A DNA stretch of 64,000 nt from Chenopodium formosanum. Its lineage: Eukaryota; Streptophyta; Magnoliopsida; Caryophyllales; Amaranthaceae. Location of the stretch: assembly GCA_024500155.1 (NCBI GenBank), contig CM044858.1, positions 31,649,786 through 31,713,785 of the forward strand, written 5' to 3'. Of the stretch, positions 1 to 10,401 are shown piece by piece (within the stretch, counting starts at the first letter, position 1; every line of letters starts with the position of its first letter). The translations under genes and the position numbers were made by a program. The notes under the pieces are model-generated. The model was not told the origin of the DNA, ran no database searches, and saw only the letters and a list, made by a program, of their open reading frames with translations.

Positions 1-1
1 C

Positions 2-1736
2 AGAGAACAGCGGGTGCGCATCTTTGTGCTGATTCTGCTGTCAGGGACGTTTTCCCCTGATCGAGGTAGTAGAGTACTTCTTTACTACTTGTCCGCTGTT
101 CGCGACCTTCACTTGGTTGGGACATATGACTGGGCCAGCATGGCCTACGCGGACTTTCTACTGGGCTTGCGGCGTTCTTGTCGTCACAAGGCCTTGTCTG
201 GAGAGGTAGCCCTTTCCAGTTTCTGGAGGGTCGTAGAGGTACATCTCTTTTCTTTTCTTTTTTTTTTTTTTTTTTTTGAGATTTAACTCTAGATTTAGAA
301 GCATAACCCTTACTGACTTTTGCCCTTTCATATAGATCTGGTTCTACGAGTACTTCCCTTCTCTTGCACCTGCAAGGCCTTCTCCTCGCGTGCTCCCCAT
401 TGCTGCCAGTTGGGGAGGCCGCAGAGGTCCGCCGGAGGTGTTACGCCTTCGAGAGATGATCCTCTCGGTAGGTTTCTATAACTCACACTTTTCTTTTATC
501 ACCTTTTGGTATTAGTGCCTTATATAGTGATTCTTGCAGGAGCCCAGCCCGGTCTATCGACCTTGGGCTACTTTTTCCTATCCCTGCGCTGGCGGCGCAG
601 TACACAGCTGAGCGTCATTACTTTCTGGGGACGTACGACGCGGTGGTCTACCTAGGGGAGAGGGTAGCCATCCAGCATTCCTCAGACGTTTTTGTGGTTC
701 CTGCCCCTCCACCTCGGCATATGTTTCATGATGCCCTGCAGCGGGATCGTGCCACTGGATCTACTCGGAGTACTCCTTGGAGGTCCTACGTTCTCCTCGA
801 GCAGAGTTATGAGGAGGACCTTCTGCCGTTGCTAGCCCCGGCTCCTGTCCTTTCAGAGGAGGCAACGGTATGCTTTTATTCATTTGATTTGTCCTCCTTT
901 AGGTAGCCCCCAAGTATTTTTCTAACCTTTTATTCTTACCAGGCCGGTCCTAGGGAGTTCATTCCCCCGAGGATGTCCATACGTTACCAGGGCATGTATG
1001 GGCCGATCGAGGAGCTCATTCCGCCAGCTCCAGAGGGGGAGCAGTTTGTGGAGAGGTCTATTCCTCGTCACCAGACTCGAGTAAGTAACTTCTCAAATCT
1101 TATCTTTATATTTGCTTCGTAATTGTTACTGACTTGGTTACTTTGGCAGTTTTCTCGCGAGGTGGTGACAGCTATGGCTAGGTGCATAGACGCCTTTCGC
1201 AGCCAGCTTGTGAGGTTGCGGAACCGTGCTACCTGTCGTAGCAACGATGCTGAGGAGGTATTATTCTTTACATTTAGCATCTTTGTCTTGTTTTTTCATT
1301 TGCATTTGCTAACTTTGATTTACTTTTGCAGGGGCAGCCTATTCCTTCTCCACGCACTCGGTCGAGACCAGAGCCTAGGAGAGAGACTACTAGGTCCGAC
1401 TCGAGGCGTCGTCGGACTACTTCCAGTGGTTGTGGTGGTCGTTCTGAGGCCGCCGCTGTAGAGGATTCGGTGTCATCGCCTGAGGATGCTCCGACTGGGC
1501 CGACCATTCGAGGTGGGATGGGTGGTGGGACGTACGAGTTTGGCTCGTCATCGCAGCAGCCTTTGCAATCCCAGCCTCTTTCTGTCGGGTACCAGGGTAA
1601 GGTTAGGTGGCCTGGCCCAGAGTTGCAGTTTGCACCGCCTGGTGGCTCAGGGGACGGTGATGGACATACTACACGGAGTAGGACTTTCTTTGATACATTT
1701 GGTGTCCCTCACGACTTGCGACCTCCGGCACCGTAG
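2..1736 (+). CDS. Plant mobile domain (PMD, MAIN-like) protein, 3' part of a spliced gene
   Basis: Six exons can be read: 2-238 (begins outside the window), 336-467, 540-867, 943-1080, 1150-1257 and 1332-1736, all with GT/AG borders and mostly phase 0. Exons 1-2 fit the plant mobile domain: hydrophobic RVRIFVLILLSGTF, then GSRVLLYYLSAVRDL, YDWASMAYADFLLGL, ALSSFWRVVE and IWFYEYFP. This domain (aminotransferase-like, MAIN and phosphatase-7-long-form homologues) is common in plant transposons and in a few host silencing and meristem proteins. The C-terminal exon is Gly/Ser/Gln/Pro-rich and ends at TAG 1734-1736. Exon 3 starts in one frame (VYRPW) and continues in the next (FLGTYDAVVYLGERVA). 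The switch lies near a run of five T at 572-576, so this copy has a one-base frameshift there or an assembly error. It lies opposite to and beyond the integrase of the Tat element, so it is probably cargo of that element. The family call is by motif order, not by search. Confidence 0.72.
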
Positions 1737-2048
1737 TTGTACCTGTATTTTATTTATTTTGACTTTTGTAGGACTTTGTCTATTTTATTTACATGACTTA
1801 TATATTAGACTTTCTGTATATATATGCACTTATTATTTATTAAACACTTTATCTCTTATTTTTTATTTATTATTTTTTTTATTGTGTATGTGAGTGTGTG
1901 AGAAAGTGTAATTTTTGCGCAAAATTTTCCGTCATTTTTAATATTAGTGGAGGGTACCGACTCTCTCCCCCAAAAAAGAAATGAAAAAATAAAGGAACAA
2001 AAGTATGATTTATTAAAAATAAGCCTAAAATTAATTAAGCTAAAGTAA
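1737..2048. other. AT-rich 3' flank of the PMD gene
   Basis: There is no coding sense on either strand. The first 150 bases are T-rich, as expected for the 3' UTR and end-formation region of the PMD gene. At 1960-1975 a pyrimidine stretch (CTCTCTCCCCC) reads as polypurine on the minus strand. No LTR start follows it, so it is not accepted as a polypurine tract. Confidence 0.4.
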
Positions 2049-2049
<1 letters not shown>

Positions 2050-2080
<31 letters not shown>

Positions 2081-2088
2081 TAAAAATA

Positions 2089-2149
<61 letters not shown>
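2050..2149. repeat. (AAT)n microsatellite
   Basis: About 100 bases of almost pure AAT/TAA triplets, broken only by a short AAAAT/AGT interruption around 2076-2094. It lies in the noncoding spacer between the convergent PMD gene and the integrase gene of Tat element 1. No function is visible. Confidence 0.95.
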
Positions 2150-2150
<1 letters not shown>

Positions 2151-2218
2151 GGGGAAAATAATAAGTCAAGTCAAAATCGAATTCGAGCAAGTAAGAACAC
2201 GGTTTCAAACGCGTAACA

Positions 2219-2376
2219 GCTGTCGCTGCTAAGAAAATACTGGCGCCACGTAATTAAACTTGTCGCCAAGTAATTAAACTTGGCGCTGTTATCCGATTTA
2301 TTGTCGCTGTCGAATTGGCTCTGTCGCCTGGCGACAAAACTGTCGTCTGGCGACAGAGGCTATCTTCTGGCGCCAG
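2219..2376. repeat. Palindrome cluster, TGTCGCC/GGCGACA type, 3' spacer of Tat element 1
   Basis: The segment packs many copies of TGTCGC/TGGCGC and their complements. The best palindromes are CTGTCGCCTGGCGACA (2321-2336) and TGTCGTCTGGCGACAG (2341-2356). The same motif recurs in the leader and LTR of the same element. It encodes nothing and is not a simple microsatellite, since spacing and flanks vary. Confidence 0.75.
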
Positions 2377-2524
2377 TCTTGGAATTTTGCAGACATGTAT
2401 CTTTTATCTCTGGGATACAGAATTTTGAAAAATTAAAGTGGCCGCACCCGTCGGGGTTGCCTATGTATCCTTTGTTCAAGGAATCAGGCCAAACGTAGCT
2501 CTCTTGAGTGTTTTACTCAAGTGC

Positions 2525-3793
2525 TTATGGGTAGTATTTCTTAAGTTGGTCAAGATTTGTCATATTTGAAAATTCGTTACCATCCATGTCAGTTAGCTTA
2601 GCCGCGCCTCCTGACAGGATTGTTTTGACAATGTATGGTCCGGACCAATTAGGCCTAAATTTGCCTCTTGGGTCCAAAACATTTTTTCTTAATGCTTTTA
2701 ATACCAAGTCCCCAACCTTGATATTTCTAGTCTTGACCTTCTTATTGAAATGTCTAGCCATGCGGGTTTGATAGCATTGGGTGTGATGTAGAGCCTCTAG
2801 TCGTTTTTCATCGAGTAGAATTAACTCTTCATATCGTGCTCTAGTCCATTCGACTTCATCGAGTTTACTTTCTAACGCAATGCGTAGAGAAGGTATTTCT
2901 AACTCTACAGGTTGTACGGCATCCATTCCATATACTAGGTTGAATGGCGTATTTCCTGTTGATGTTCGGATTGACGTGCGATAACCCCACAGTGCGAAGT
3001 GAAGTTTGTCAGGCCAATCTTTATAATTTTCAGTCATTTTTTCGATGATTGTCTTTAAATTTTTATTAGCGGTCTCAACTGCTCCATTTGCTTGAGGTCT
3101 ATAAGGGGAAGAATGATGATGTTGAATACCATACTTTTGTAGCAATTCTTCACATTCGGCTTGAAAGTGAGTTCCATTATCACTTATCATTTCATGTGGG
3201 ACTCCGTATCGACAAATTATGTTTCTTTCGATAAAGAGTGCTACATGTTTAGCAGTGAGTTTAGCATATGATTGTGCTTCTACCCATTTTGTGAAGTAAT
3301 CTATTGCGACTAAGATGTATTCATGACCTCTTGTTCCGGGAGGTGTGATTTTTCCAATTATGTCTATTCCCCATGTAGAGAAAGGCCATGGTGAAGTGTA
3401 GGTGTAGAGGAGAGATGGTGGGACATGTTGCAAATTTGCATAAATTTGGCATTTGGGACATCTTTTTACATATTGATGACAATCCTTATTCATGGTAGTC
3501 CAATAATACCCTTCTCGCATTATCTTTTGGACTAGCATTTTGCCATTAACATGTGTTCCACATATCCCTTCATGTACTACTCTCATAGCTCTTTGAGCAT
3601 CCTTTTTGACTACACATAATAAAGCTCGACCTTTAGGTACCCTTTTGTGTAATTCATTTCCTATGAGTACAAACTGGGAAGCTAAAAGTCTTAGTGCTCT
3701 TTTTGCTCTTTTGTCAACATGAGGAGGATATTCTCCTTTGGTGACATAATTTAGTATATTTATGAACCATGGTTCTTCTTCATGTTCTTCCTC
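2525..3793 (-). pseudogene. Integrase domain of Tat element 1
   Basis: This segment encodes the enzyme that inserts the cDNA into the genome. Read on the minus strand, an H-H-C-C zinc-binding region (CGTH ... CHQYVKRCPKC) comes first. The DDE core follows with all three acids visible: D in WGIDIIGKI, D in ISDNGTHF and E in NGAVETANK. The C-terminal part ends ...SNMTNLDQLKKYYP. The frame is open through 3793, where it meets a TAA (3794-3796) that separates it from the RNase H. The intact reading from there (EEEHEEEPWF...) shows the two were one frame. The domain itself looks undamaged; the polyprotein does not. Confidence 0.93.
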
Positions 3794-4492
3794 TTAAATC
3801 ACTTCATCGTCCTCTATAGCTTGAATATATGCTGGTTTATGCCTTTTTTCTATGGTTAAAGGCATTTGCTCAATTTCCTTAGGAATCCTAACCATTGAGG
3901 CTAGTCTTGCCAAGGCATCGGCAAATTGGTTTTCCTCTCTAGGTAGATAAGTGTATTCCACCTTTTCCAACTGATCAGTGAGAGTTTCCAAATATGTTTG
4001 GTAGGGAGCTAAGCTTTCAATCCTAACCTTCCATCTTTTTGAGATTTGATTAATGATTAATGAAGAATCTCCAAATATCCGGAGTTTCTTTACTCCTAAG
4101 GCTAAATCAGTTTCGAGGCCTACCACACATGCTTCATATTCGGCTGCGTTATTGGTAACGTCGAAATCTAATTTAATGGATATAGGAACATGCTCTTCTT
4201 TAGGCGATACTAGTAAGACTCCTACGCCGCATCCTTTTTGGTTTGAGGCTCCATCAAAATATAGAGTCCATGTACCATCCTCTGTCATCATTAAACTTTC
4301 ATCTGGGAATTCATTCTCTTCCAAGGGTGTCGAATCTTCTACTGGGAAATCTGCCAGAAAATCTGAGACCGCTGACCCTTTGATTGCCTTTTGAGGCATG
4401 AACCTTATATCAAATTGGGCCAAATTTATTATCCACCTTGAGATACGCCCGTTAAGTATAGATCTTTCGAATAGGTATTTAAGAGGATCCAT
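3794..4492 (-). pseudogene. Second (archaeal-type) RNase H domain of Tat element 1
   Basis: This additional RNase H domain is typical of plant Tat elements. All four catalytic acids can be seen in order: LYFDGASNQ, NNAAEYEACVVGL, IFGDSSLIINQI and NQFADALARLAS. The N-terminal MDPLKYLFERSILNGRISRW is the usual linker from the RT/RNase H and follows the stop at 4493-4495 in the same frame. The segment ends at a TAA (3794-3796) that interrupts the polyprotein before integrase. In living elements it would help remove RNA from the RNA:DNA hybrid. Confidence 0.9.
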
Positions 4493-6469
4493 TCATGAGA
4501 CTACGTAAACGGCATGTACGAGCATGCAATGTCTTAACTTAGTTGTGGCCCACACCAATGCGAGGCACAACTTTTCCAATGGTGTATAGCGTGTCTCATA
4601 CTCGAGCATTTTCTTACTTAGGTAGTAAATAGCATTTTCTTTATTTTCTACCTCTTGTGCAAGAATGGCTCCCATTGTTTCTTTTGTTACGGTCAAGTAT
4701 AACCTTAGGGGTATTCCAGGGAGTGCTGGAGCTAATACGGGAGGATTCGAGAGATAGTCTTTGATCTTTTCAAAGGCTTTTTGGCACTCATCGTCCCATA
4801 TAATTGGTACATTCTTATTAAGTTTCTTGAATATTGGTTCACATATTGTAGTTAGCTTGGATATGAACCTACTTATGTATTGCAACCGGCCAATGAATCC
4901 CCGAATTTGCTTTTCGGTTTTGGGCGGTGGCATGGACATGATTGCTTTGATTTTGGTGGGGTCTATCTCTATTCCTCTGGAGCTTATGACATATCCCAAA
5001 AGTTTTCCTGAGGTAACTCCGAAAGCACATTTGGAAGGGTTTAACCTCATGTTATATTTCCTTAGCCTTTCAAAGAACTTTTTTAAGGCTATTGGGTGTC
5101 CTGAGCGGTCTTTGGATTTTACGATCATGTCATCCACATAAACCTCCACTTCTTTATGCATCATGTCATGGAGTAGGGCAGTCGCTGCTCGTTGGTAAGT
5201 AGCACCTGCGTTTTTCAACCTGAATGGCATTACCGTGTAATAGTAAGTACCCCAAGGTGTTATGAACGTTGTCTTTTCCATGTCTTCTTCAGCCATGAGG
5301 ATTTGATTGTATCCCGCGTACCCATCCATAAACGAGAGAAGCGCATGATTTGCTGTATTATCTACCAAAATATCGATGTGTGGTAAAGGGAAGTCGTCCT
5401 TTGGACTTGCCTTATATAAATCTCGATAGTCGACACACATTCGAACTCTACCATCTTTTTTCGGAACCGGGACAACATTGGCGACCCATTCGGGGTATTT
5501 AGATACCCTAATAAAACCTGCAATTATTTGTTTTTGCACTTCTTCTTTTATTTTAAGAGCTACGTCGGGTTTCATTCGACGTAACTTTTGTTTTACAGGT
5601 TTCATTCCTGGGATTAATGGTATTGTGTGTTGAGCTATCTCTCTATTAATGCCTGGCATATCTTCGTATGACCAAGCAAATACATCAATAAATTCTTTAA
5701 GTAGATTAATTAAATCGGTTCTTTCATCTTTACTTAGTGTTAGTCCGATTTTAACTTCTCTTTTAATAGTTGGATCTTTTGAGATATCAACCGTTTCTGT
5801 ATCCTCAATTATTGGTGTCTTGTTTTCAAGTGTTTCCATTGCTTTAATTATTTCTTTGTCATTTTCATCATTAGTTAAGCAATGCTCGTCATCTTTAGAT
5901 AGGGAAAAACAAGAGGAATACGGGGAAGAAGACATATTATTGAATTCTGAAATCATTACATCAAATAAAGAAATGTCCGTTGGGACTTGATTGCTAACTA
6001 TCCTAGGAGTAGAAATAGAAGGTGAGGGTGCTACAACTAAAGTTTTGGAAGACTCGATAGGGGAAGACTCTGACTCAGATGATTCTTCGAACATTGGCCC
6101 TTGTCCTGTAGTTACTGAAATCTTTCTTCCGTTTGTAGTGGTTATCTTCACTGTTTTGCGCCATCCACGCTCTTGATCTTCTATTGGAGTGATGAATTTC
6201 GAGTAATTAAAGCTTTCACTTTGGAGGACCGTTTGAATGAGCGAGGAATCATCTTCCGCGTATCTTGGCTCATTCTTTTCTCTTCCAAAGAGGAGTCCCA
6301 TGACATTAAAGTCAAAGCAAGGGGGCGCTTTCTCCTTATAAATTGGAGCTGGGGTCTCGTCTAGGAAGTAACAATCCAAAAAGATCTCGAACCCAGGTTG
6401 TCTTATGCCATTTACAACGAAAGGTTCAGGAAATTCATGACAAGGATAATCCTCTCCCTCTCTTATAAA
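4493..6469 (-). pseudogene. Reverse transcriptase and first RNase H of Tat element 1
   Basis: The RT core is easy to read on the minus strand: EEVQKQIIAGFIR, VPVPKKDGRVRMCVDYRDL, SFMDGYAGYNQI and the catalytic YVDDMIVKS. A connection domain and a degenerate classical RNase H follow (LYLTVTKETMGAILAQE ... TPLEKLCLALVWA). The frame ends at TGA 4493-4495, immediately followed in frame by the second RNase H. In this family an Arg codon normally stands there, so CGA to TGA decay at a CpG site is likely. On its N-terminal side the frame is open up to another stop (TAA 6470-6472). Confidence 0.93.
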
Positions 6470-7161
6470 TTATCCATTTAAAGTGAGAGGATATTGATCC
6501 ATGGGTATTTCCCTCTTTTGTGCACGAGCATTCCTCCGTGCTCTTGATTTTTCCTGGGCCCGCTTAAGGTCTTAACGAGTTGGTTCAAAATCAAGTCCGA
6601 AAGTATCCAATTTAGGGAGGCCAGGTAATCCCATATGTTTAGCTATTCCTTTCTTCTTTCCTAGAGTCATTCCAGGAAAGTGTCCTTGTTTTCTTAGAAT
6701 AGCATTAGTTGTCATATTTGAGTGGAGGTCGTAATGAAGAGGGGTCCTTTCATCTTCCTCTATTAAGGAGACCTCTTCGCTAAAGCCCCACAAATCTTCA
6801 TCATTTTCATCATGCTCCACATTAATTAGTGGATTTTCCACTATTTTGATTCTCATGGATGAAGCATCGATGGTAATTGGAATTCCTCCAACTATGGCTT
6901 TCACTTGTTGATGGAGAGACGAAGGGACGGCCTTTAGATCATGAAGCCAAGGGCGTCCCAATAGCAAGTTAAAAGATGTCTTAATATCCACTACTTGGAA
7001 TGTGGTGGCATGTTCAATTGCACCCGCCGTTATGTTCACAGTGATTGTTCCTAATGCTTGACGGCGTGAGTTATCATAAGCTCTTATCCCTTGAGTTGAT
7101 GGGGATAAATCCTCATCTCTTATTCCTAACATTCTTGCGGTTCTAAGTGGGCAAACATTAC
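6470..7161 (-). pseudogene. Protease region of Tat element 1, catalytic loop deleted
   Basis: The C-terminal half of a retropepsin-like domain is readable: ITVNITAGAIEHATTFQV then NLLLGRPWLHDLKAVPSS, the usual flap and LLGRPW signature of gypsy proteases. A Gly-rich tail (GMTLGKKKGIAKHMGLPG) resembles the G-patch-like stretch common in this lineage. The catalytic Asp-x-Gly loop that should precede NVCPLRTARMLGI is missing. The sequence jumps from the gag zinc-binding motif straight into this stretch and changes frame. In-frame TAA codons at 6572-6574 and 6470-6472 separate it from RT. The copy cannot make a working protease. Confidence 0.82.
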
Positions 7162-8742
7162 CAAATCTTTGAACTTGAAGCAGTTCTCTATTGTATGTCC
7201 CCCTGATTGATGGTATGAACAATAGTATTTTTCGAGAGGCTGAATTTTACCGTTCTCGGAGAGCATTTTGAACATATTAGCGTATGACGTCCCAATTGGA
7301 GTATAACATTTATTATTTTTCCTGGGAGTGTCGATCACTTGGAGAGAAAAAGGTTTATTTTCCTTGGGTGGAGGTCTACTCTTAAGTAACTCATTTTTCT
7401 CTCTTAAGGCCTCATAAGTTTGGAATAACAATTTGTACATTTCTGACAGTATTGATGTCAACGCATAAACCTCTTGCTTAGTTGCAGGTTCTTGGTCATG
7501 AGATTCGAGAGCATCTTCGAAGATTTCTTCTTCAATGATCTCGATGGGCTCTATGAGGCTAGATGGGTCCACTTGATTGTCTTCGTCAGAAATAGCCAAG
7601 GAATCTGACAGCGGTGCGGTGTTGATGATTGGCTTCTTGCTTGCAGGGGGTAATGGGAGCTTGTTACTATCGATCAAGTCTTGAATGGCTTCCTTTAGCC
7701 TCCAACAATTTTCCGTAAGATGGCCCCTGCCTTGGTGATATTTACAATGTGCATTTGGGTTCCAGCTAGCCGTTCTCCTTTAGACAGGTGGGTCCCCAAA
7801 TGGTCCAATGGGAGTTATAAGACCTTTTGCGTGTAAGCGGTCAAATGCGGTGTCATAACTCATGCCAATAGGAGTATAGTTCTTCCTAAATGGTTTCTTT
7901 TGTCCCTGATTGTTATTCATTGCTAGAACTTCATTTAGATTAAAGGTGCTAACATTGTTTGAGTGGGTGGATTTAGATGAAGAAGGATTGTCGTTCTTCT
8001 TATTTTTCCAGCCATTATTTGAGTTATTATTAGCAGCTTTTTGTTTAGCGAGGTCATCTTCAATATTAATACCAATATCATAGACGGCCTTAAGGGTATT
8101 TAAATTGCTTTGGTACCTAAGGTGTTTAGAATATTTTTCTTGGAGGTTCTTAATGAACATCCTGACAGATTCTTTCTCACTAGGTACTTCAACCATTTTT
8201 GCGGTGGTTTCCCTCCATTTATTAAAGAAAGAAGTGAAACCTTCATTTTCTTTTTGCTTTAGAATTTCTAGCTCTCTATGATCAGTTTCAATTTGTATAT
8301 TGCATTTATACCTTTCAATGAAAGCACTTACAATAGACTCCCAACTAGAGGTCTTTTCTTTATCAAGTGAAAAGTACCACTTTTGACATACATCTTCTAA
8401 AGACAAAGAAAATACAGAGTGGAATGCTTTCTTATCTATCCCCTTAATGTTCATTATAATTTCAAAAGTTCTTAAATGAAAATAAGGGTTATCCATAGCC
8501 TTAAATTTAGGGATGTCATTGGGATTGAACTTCTGCGGGAGAAGGTCCTTATCCACCGAGACCCCTTGTGAGCTAATCCCTTGGAATCTAAAGTCGTTAG
8601 ACAGCTTGCCCAAGCTTTCCTGGATTAGGTCCATTTGTTTCTGCCTTGCAGGGTCACTTATTTGCAGAGATAAGTTTTGTAATGTCTCAGCCAAGTTGGC
8701 TACCTGTCCCTTGACCTCATTAAGTTCTTCTTGACTAGCCAT
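7162..8742 (-). pseudogene. gag of Tat element 1, with duplicated zinc-binding module
   Basis: This is the capsid/nucleocapsid protein. The likely start is ATG at 8742 (MASQEELNEVKGQ). An upstream ATG at 8820 is also in frame. The retrotransposon gag domain follows (WESIVSAFIERYK ... GFTSFFNKWRETTAKM), then an Asn/Ser/Lys-rich linker. Two similar modules come next: YTPIGMSYDTAFDRLH plus CKYHQGRGHLTENC, and YTPIGTSYANMFKMLS plus CSYHQSGGHTIENC. Each has a C-x2-H-x4/5-H-x4-C pattern. A TAA at 7780-7782 splits the frame between the first TPIG box and its zinc motif. The region ends at a deletion junction near 7162. Confidence 0.85.
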
Positions 8743-10401
8743 TACCTTCTTAGCTTTCCTTTTTCTACTAACCGGTTTGTCAAAAAGTAAGATTTGCACA
8801 AAGGTATTGTCCTTAATCAAACGCCCTTCCTTTCTTGTCCACGCGCTGTAAGTTAAACCATATTTGTTTTAATACTCGACTCTAATTGACTTGACTTTAT
8901 GGTTTAAAAATTAAAAAAGAAAAGGCAAAAATGGGGTATATATTTTAAGGGAAAATTTAATGAGGTTTTAAAATTGGAGGATTAATATCCGACTTACCCC
9001 CCTAAAAAAAATGACGGAAAACACGCATACAAGACTCTCTAGACATGGTCATAATGTGACAAACATGTTATGTGTGTGCTTTATGAATGTGTGTGTATGA
9101 CATGCTTTGACTCTTAGTGTATGACCATTGGACTTTAAGTGCCTAGACTCAATTAAAGACTTAAACGTGGCTTGAACCATTGATAAACTGATTAGTAGAC
9201 TGTTAATTAGACTCGTCGTGATGACTCGAGCAAGAAAACTGGACTGTCGCTAAAACAACAGGACTGTCGCCACTGTTTAAAGCCTGTCGCCAGGCGACAG
9301 ACACTAAACTGCAGCGCCACAGTCCAAATTTCTGTGCCATTGCTGGAACATCGATCTGGACTGTTTCCAGTAGTTTTACTCTAAGTGGACATGCCTAAAA
9401 TCGTACTAAGTCGAATTGATTAATTTATTAGCCTTTAATTAATTCAAAATTAATTAATTAGACAAAGTCCTTTTAGTCATTAGTCAATTTATCTAGTCTT
9501 AATCACAAGTCAAACAAACGGTTAACACATATATAATCTGCACAAGAAAGGATGCACAAGTAGTTCACATAGTCACAATATGATGCAATGAGTTTGCAAC
9601 CTAACCATGGCTCTAGTTCTCTAAAGTTCAAGGATATGGGTTAAGTCAAAAGGTCCATGGTTATGAATCCGTATGCATTGCACACAAGCCTACCGTGAGG
9701 GTTGGAGCGAATGGACGGGACCCCGCGAGTTCGTGATGAAATCGAACTCGACTCCATGGTTTGGTGGATTCACAAACTTTGCACGTACCCAAATTTGAAC
9801 TTTGCACATGATAGTGGATTATTCCATTGGGCAGGTGAAGCAGGAACCCCCAGAAGGTTATATCCATATGTAGAACACATATGAGTTCAGAAAAGTGAGA
9901 AAAGGACTCAATCAATAAGTAAAATCAAGCCAACAATGCTAGAAATGGTCAAAGCAAGAAGGCAGACCCCTGGCTCGGTATTGGAAGAACTTGGCGCCAG
10001 ACTACAAGGACTGTCGCCGCAAAAAAGCCTCTGTCGCCAAGCGACAGAACTGTCGCCAGACGACAGAAACTTTTTACGGGCGACAAGCCCTGTTTTCTAG
10101 ACGCTAGTTCCTACATGCCTTGGCAAGTTTCTGTGTTCTTAGAATTTTCCAGATTTCGCATCATCTTTTCGATTCTAGTCATGAAAGATATTTCTCAAAT
10201 TTCCTACGTGTAAAATTCCTAGGTATTGACTCATGGAGCTCTCCCATGAGAACCTTTTAATGCATATGACAATAATGTTAATCAAATCACGCACATAAAA
10301 TACTTAGAATTTTTCGAGTCTCATCCGCTCATTCTAAATAATTGCCAAAATAAATTTCAGGAATATAAATAGAAATCCTCCCCAGTGGAGTCGCCAAAAA
10401 C
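8743..10401 (-). other. 5' leader of Tat element 1 with palindrome clusters
   Basis: About 1.65 kb separates the gag start from the LTR. No ORF of note lies in it, so the extra ORF1 seen upstream of gag in some Ogre elements is absent here. Two clusters of the TGTCGCC palindrome occur: 9241-9300, including the perfect 17-mer CTGTCGCCAGGCGACAG at 9284-9300, and 9989-10085, with CTGTCGCCAAGCGACAG at 10031-10047. Confidence 0.6.
10379..10396 (-). promoter_or_regulatory. Primer-binding site of Tat element 1
   Basis: On the minus strand, five bases after the LTR end, the sequence is TGGCGACTCCACTGGGGA. It is complementary to a tRNA 3' end that finishes with CCA. Its position immediately internal to the LTR and its TGG start are those expected for priming of minus-strand cDNA. 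From memory, Ogre-type elements use tRNA-Arg; the tRNA identity was not checked. Confidence 0.75.

Noticed and set aside
1123..1461. 112-aa ORF over the PMD exons 5-6
   Set aside because: It reads through an intron in the frame of exon 5 and runs into exon 6 out of frame. The spliced model fits better.
1960..1975. Polypurine tract and left LTR border of Tat element 1
   Set aside because: The purine run is not followed by TG and a sequence matching the 10402-12310 LTR, so the true border must be outside the window.
2050..2149. CRISPR-like or structured repeat
   Set aside because: It is a plain trinucleotide microsatellite in a plant genome.
4053..4394. Plus-strand ORFs within gag-pol (also 4761, 5649, 5991)
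   Set aside because: They are mirror frames of conserved minus-strand RT, RNase H and linker sequence.
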